Shown here one piece after another: positions 60,135 through 64,000 of a DNA stretch of 64,000 bases (within the stretch, counting starts at the first letter, position 1; each line of letters begins with the position of its first letter). The notes below the pieces were generated by a model. It made no database searches. It had not been told where the DNA came from and saw nothing but the letters and a program-made list of their open reading frames with translations. The DNA is taken from positions 3,697,001 to 3,761,000 of the forward strand of contig NC_088299.1 in the NCBI RefSeq assembly GCF_032854445.1, in the 5' to 3' direction. Made by a program: the position numbers and the translations under genes. Origin of the DNA: Liolophura sinensis. Its lineage: Eukaryota; Mollusca; Polyplacophora; Chitonida; Chitonidae.

Positions 60135-60867
60135 CTCGACACCTGGCACCGTGTTGTAACGGAAGAAAGCGTTGGCACAGAAGAGCCATTACCAGCCCTC
60201 GCGATTGCCTAATAACCACATTTTCCCTTCCCGCAATATCCTCGTTTAAAAGATATATACCTACTTCTAATTCATATTAGTTTGGAAATTGTTCCTGGTC
60301 TTGTTTTGGCGCCCAGAATCATCGCTCTTTAACCATCCAATCGAGAAGGCTGGTTCACCAACGTTCATCGCATTCCGTGCGGAAGATGCTTTTAACGAGG
60401 GTATCGTCAGTGGAGTTAAATTCCAGCTAAAGAGAAAGACAAACACTCCAACCGGAATGACTCGTCCTTTTATGATCTCATCCTTGTCAAACGATGCATA
60501 TAATGAGAACAAGAACTTCTGGGAAGCACGAGTTTTCGAATGTTTGCGGCACCTTTTATGTTTGTTGCCAACAGTGCACAAGAGAATCCATTTAGTCTTT
60601 GTTGTCTGAGCTATTTTCGCCTTCGCAGTGTAGAAATTTGTTGTTTGGTAAAGACACCTTGAGAACTCTTTTCTTTGCGAGCCAGTTTAAGGTGACTATG
60701 CGATCGTTTAAATCTCCAGACTGTGTCAAAAGAAAGCACTACAACCCATGTGAGGTTCCGAAGCAAACATAAACAGCTCTCTTTAACTGCACATACATTG
60801 TTTAGTTTAGTAAAGTTACATGCTCCTTTACTGCTCTTGATGCATCGGTTGCGGTGTTAAGTCAGTA

Positions 60868-60966
60868 GGTTTGTCAGGTACCTAGCGAAGATAGGTGGTT
60901 TACTCCTAACACCCCGGTTTTCCCCACCAATAAAGATCTCTGCCTTTGTATGCCTAAGTACGGCAT
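60868..60966 (+). mobile_element. SINE-1 fragment
   Basis: The words gtcaggtacctagcgaag, ccccggttttccccacc, ataaagatctctgcc and cctaagtacggc match the body and 3' part in order. Neither head nor tail is kept. Confidence 0.55.
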
Positions 60967-61689
60967 TAGACAACAATCAAATATTACTAATATACATGTT
61001 GAACTGTATGGAGCATGCGCACAAAAACAGTATCTTCATAATGATACGTGGCTATTAACGGTATATTTGCTATCTGAACGTCAGACGAGGCATTCCTATA
61101 TCTGTCAACTCAAATTGACGTTCCAGGTCAAAAACCCACTAAAGAACTCAATGTTACACAGAAAGCGAATTTGAAAGACGGAAGGAAAGTCCTAGGTTAA
61201 TGAGGGACATCAGTATCAAAAACGTGTACCAATGCTATTTTATACCTTGTCCATGATCAAAATACGCATCTTAATTGCTATTGTTCATATATCCAATGTG
61301 GTGATCTTATTATTTTACACAACGAAAATATATTATTTATTTTAATTCTGCAAAAAATTGGCAGTGGTTGACCCTTTGCAATCTTTGCGATATGGATGCC
61401 GTTGGAGTGCCTTTCTGTGGAAGTCGATAGAGGACCTTTCTGTGGAAGCCCACAGGTGAGCTTTCTTTGGAAGCCCACAGATGACCTTACCCGGAAGCCC
61501 TATGTAAAAACGTTGGCGGCTTTCACACTATTCTATTTTCGGGACCGTAATGACAACAAGTGGCGAACAGTGCTCTAGTAGACTGTCATTTAGCCTGACC
61601 TGCTAAAGATTGTAACATGTCACCAGTATGTTACCATCCATCAGTATGGCAAGCGCAATATGCTCCATTTCCAGGTGAAAAACTGTACG

Positions 61690-61790
61690 TTACATGTAGG
61701 AAAGTTCGTCAGCAACTAGCTTAAGGCCTGTGGGTTTTTCCCGGTACTCCTGTTTTCTCACACCCAATAGACTGATCGCCACCTTAAATC
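61690..61790 (+). mobile_element. SINE-1 fragment
   Basis: The words gtaggaaagttcgtcagc, ggtttttcccggtactcc and gttttctcacaccc, then gactgatcgcc, follow the same order as at 60868. They probably belong to one subfamily, with tactccggtttcc in place of gctctgcccgg. Confidence 0.6.
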
Positions 61791-61799
61791 ATCACAATC

Positions 61800-63680
61800 A
61801 CTATGAGCAATCAGTCAATCATTACGAGAAAACCTGAGATACCACACGTAAACTTAAAACATGCCACGAAACTTTAGAGTAGATAGGCGGACAAGTCTTA
61901 TTACATTCTCCATTTCAACAGGTGACTTTAAATACGGCCTTCTGGCCCGCTGTTCAATGATTGTGTTTTCCGTTTAACATTTATGATTGTATTAGACGTT
62001 CTTCACGCAGCAAATAAATAGAATTCTGTGTAGAATTCACGTACAACGGGTACTTGCAAGGGGTATCTGTTGCAGCTGACATACTAGATCAAACAAAATC
62101 GAAATGAAACACTGTCACTCAACAATCTATGACACAAATTTAGCGGTGGTGAGGTCTGTTTTTACAAGATTCCGACAAAAGCTCACCAGTTCCTGAAGAC
62201 AGTATGTCACATGAGACATCAGTTTGTAGACAAATCGATGAGAACGTCCTCTTATCAACCGTGTTTACCTGAGATTACCGGAAGCATCAGTGATCGGTTT
62301 TGAAGTGGCCTAGATAGGTAATTACGTCGCGGATCATTCATCATTACGCCAAGGTAAATCCCTAATTGTAATAGACGTGTCATTTTTACATGAGCAAAGA
62401 CTAAGCGCTTGTTGTGGACGTGTGATGTTATCAAGACAGCCTGGGCTTCCAAATGACGTACTCAGTAAACAGGCCCTCGTCACGGTGAGGCCGGTGAGTA
62501 CTTGATTATACTCGTGAATAATGTTTATCAAATTGAAGGTGCTATACCGTGGACATTCGCCAAAATGTCGTATTCACTAATCAAGTCACATTTTCTGTAT
62601 TTACCACGAATTTCGCGAAATGACTTGTACCTTTACTGTTTATAGCCTGAAATGATTCTACAGTTGGAAAAGCTCTAATACGATCCGCTTTATAAATTTT
62701 AGAAACATTATTACCGATTCTGAACGTTAACCCGTGTACAGGCGGATATTTTGTGAAACCTACATGTCTGGGCAAAAATAATAGCAAAACTTTGATTGGA
62801 TTAGCGCTTATCGATTTCTTGTTAAAAGTCTCCGGTAAGCATATAGCGTCCTTCATTGCAGACAAAGCATGGATTAGAGTGTATTAGAGTATTAAGCAGA
62901 GTACTTTATAAAGAAACTATAGGACAAAACAAGTCTGAGAAAAAAAAACGGCTCGTGTAGCTATACCTACTGACACTCCAGCAAAATGTTTACGGAAAAG
63001 TTTTCTGGAGGTATTAGAATGCACTAAGGACTCTTAATACTCTGTCATGTCCTTTAGCCTTTTATGACGCCAAATCACAAATATGAGCAAAACTTATATA
63101 GAGAATGAAAAACATTGTTCGTCCAACTGTGGATCATTTTTTGTTTTGACATCTGGTTTGAACATGGAGCTTTTACCAGAGATCAAGACTAAACTAAACC
63201 TAATGCGATCCACTTTCTGCGGGATCTCGGAGCTAGAAGCGAAAAGGTTAAGTTGAGCGTAATGTGAACAAAACCACATAGCTTGTCTTTTTATTGATGT
63301 TAAATCATCGTTATTTTGACAGTCGTGGGCAGTTTAGAAATTCCTTGCATTATAAGTTCATATTTGTGACAATCTGTGTTAACCAGTGACTGAAACTTGC
63401 AACCTTACTTGGACGCAAGCATAGCCCCATTTCGCAAATGTGAAAAAATACCTAGAACTGAGCTGAAGCCTGTGTTTTCACCAAAGTCTCCCATGGTAAG
63501 GCATTGGCATTCATCATCACGATAAGTTTATTTTGCGATTGACAGGTTATACGCATGCGAACTGAGGTACAGCTGGAAACGACTGTTCACGCTCGTTAAT
63601 TGAGATGACAAAGACGATGCTTTAATACGTCATTTTATTCAAACTAATGTCGCACAACCACCAGTTACATGAAAACAATA
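61800..63680. other. Unannotated stretch
   Basis: I see no array block, SINE or gene here. Short frames of up to 94 codons on the - strand (62581-62865) have no recognisable domain. This may be single-copy flank beyond the array. Confidence 0.4.
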
Positions 63681-63681
63681 A

Positions 63682-63787
63682 AAGTATTATCGTTAATAGG
63701 GACTACACTTTCTGAATATATAGCACAGATTCTAGTGCTAAAATTTCAGCATTAGAATCTGTGTAATCCATATTAACAATAATTCTG
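63682..63787. repeat. Two-part inverted repeat (hairpin)
   Basis: The inner arms 63723-63739 (gcacagattctagtgct) and 63748-63764 pair over 17 bases with two G-T wobbles and an 8-base loop. The outer arms 63686-63697 (attatcgttaat) and 63772-63783 pair with one mismatch. The sides between inner and outer arms differ in length (25 and 7 bases), which argues against a classical miRNA precursor and for a small foldback remnant. Confidence 0.65.
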
Positions 63788-64000
63788 TTACTTAATCCAT
63801 TTTTTAAATGACATCTCTACCTGTCTGATGAAAACAATAGCCTAAATTTATGAGTGAGTCTTTCCGGTTATTTTCCGAAATGTGGATACACTAGCTAGTG
63901 GTAACGGCAGAAGCTGCATTTTTTGGCAACGTGAAACTATAAGGCCGAAAACTTTTAATCATAAAACCATTTAATAGTAAAATTTCAAGCCAATATTTGT

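Larger units (their letters stand above)
47800..61320 (-). repeat. Inverted, shuffled part of the array
   Basis: Blocks recognised on the - strand (high to low): J 61310-61060, K 60720-60095, E 59570-59240, A0/A 57800-57390, K 55800-55190, J 55110-54830, B 54240-53950, C 53830-53640, K 51780-51130, B 50570-50230, C doubled 50230-49990, E 49275-48950, G 48350-47850. Stretches near 49320-49440, 58440-58560 and 59575-59690 also share words (agggaaaatttgacc; gggcgaattctg). A block-A piece at 56100-56300 lies on the + strand. The order is less regular than in units 1-6. Confidence 0.6.

Noticed and set aside
61396-61500. Short repeats of ctttctgtggaag near 61.42 kb
   Set aside because: Three imperfect words only; too few and too irregular to call a minisatellite.
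1-64000. CRISPR array or bacterial operon structure
   Set aside because: The tandem repeats are contiguous units without unique spacers, and there are no operon-like coding runs or Shine-Dalgarno patterns.

Overview
The window looks like non-coding DNA from a large, AT-rich, repeat-laden animal genome, most likely a mollusc or a related lophotrochozoan. The clues are eukaryotic: pol III-type SINEs with tRNA-like heads, (AAAT)n or (CACT)n tails, minisatellites, foldback elements, and no bacterial-type coding density. The two main SINE families resemble, from memory, repeats common in bivalve and gastropod genomes; this was not checked against a database. No protein-coding gene is supported. 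The longest open frames are 125 to 141 codons, mostly overlap on both strands or lie in repeats, and show no domain I recognise.

The main hidden structure is a large diverged repeat array. Reading by eye, the same non-coding blocks recur in nearly the same order every 4.5 to 9 kb. I call them K, L, A0, A, B, C, A', D/E, F, G, H, J. Six units run on the + strand: about 7.15-16.18, 16.18-21.25, 21.25-29.81, 29.81-35.80, 35.80-40.33 and 40.33-46.05 kb. A fragment at 4.43-5.83 kb is inverted. From about 47.8 to 61.3 kb most blocks lie on the - strand in shuffled order. Units 1 and 3 are the most complete; the others have deletions.

Younger DNA is laid over the array. SINE-1 (tRNA-like head, AAAT tail) has more than fifteen copies or fragments. 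SINE-2 (tRNA-like head, CACT tail) has eight, two with convincing target-site duplications, one of them around a dimer. A foldback element occurs three times in different surroundings. One Tc1/mariner-like MITE sits at 24.9-25.1 kb. Minisatellites have 34-, 23- and 25-bp units, and there are tandem duplications of 275 and 66 bp.

Block K carries the most suggestive functional signal. In six copies, on both strands, a TATA-box-like sequence stands exactly 33 bases before the A of a TCA initiator-like sequence, while the surroundings have diverged. Upstream of it several copies share a GAG|GTGAGC-like splice donor and a second TATA-like stretch. The units may therefore descend from a promoter-bearing transcription unit: a decayed tandem gene cluster, a large mobile element, or a transcribed repeat locus. 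The 0-4.4 kb and 61.8-64 kb ends hold only SINE fragments, a minisatellite and a hairpin. Block boundaries are approximate because no alignment could be run.
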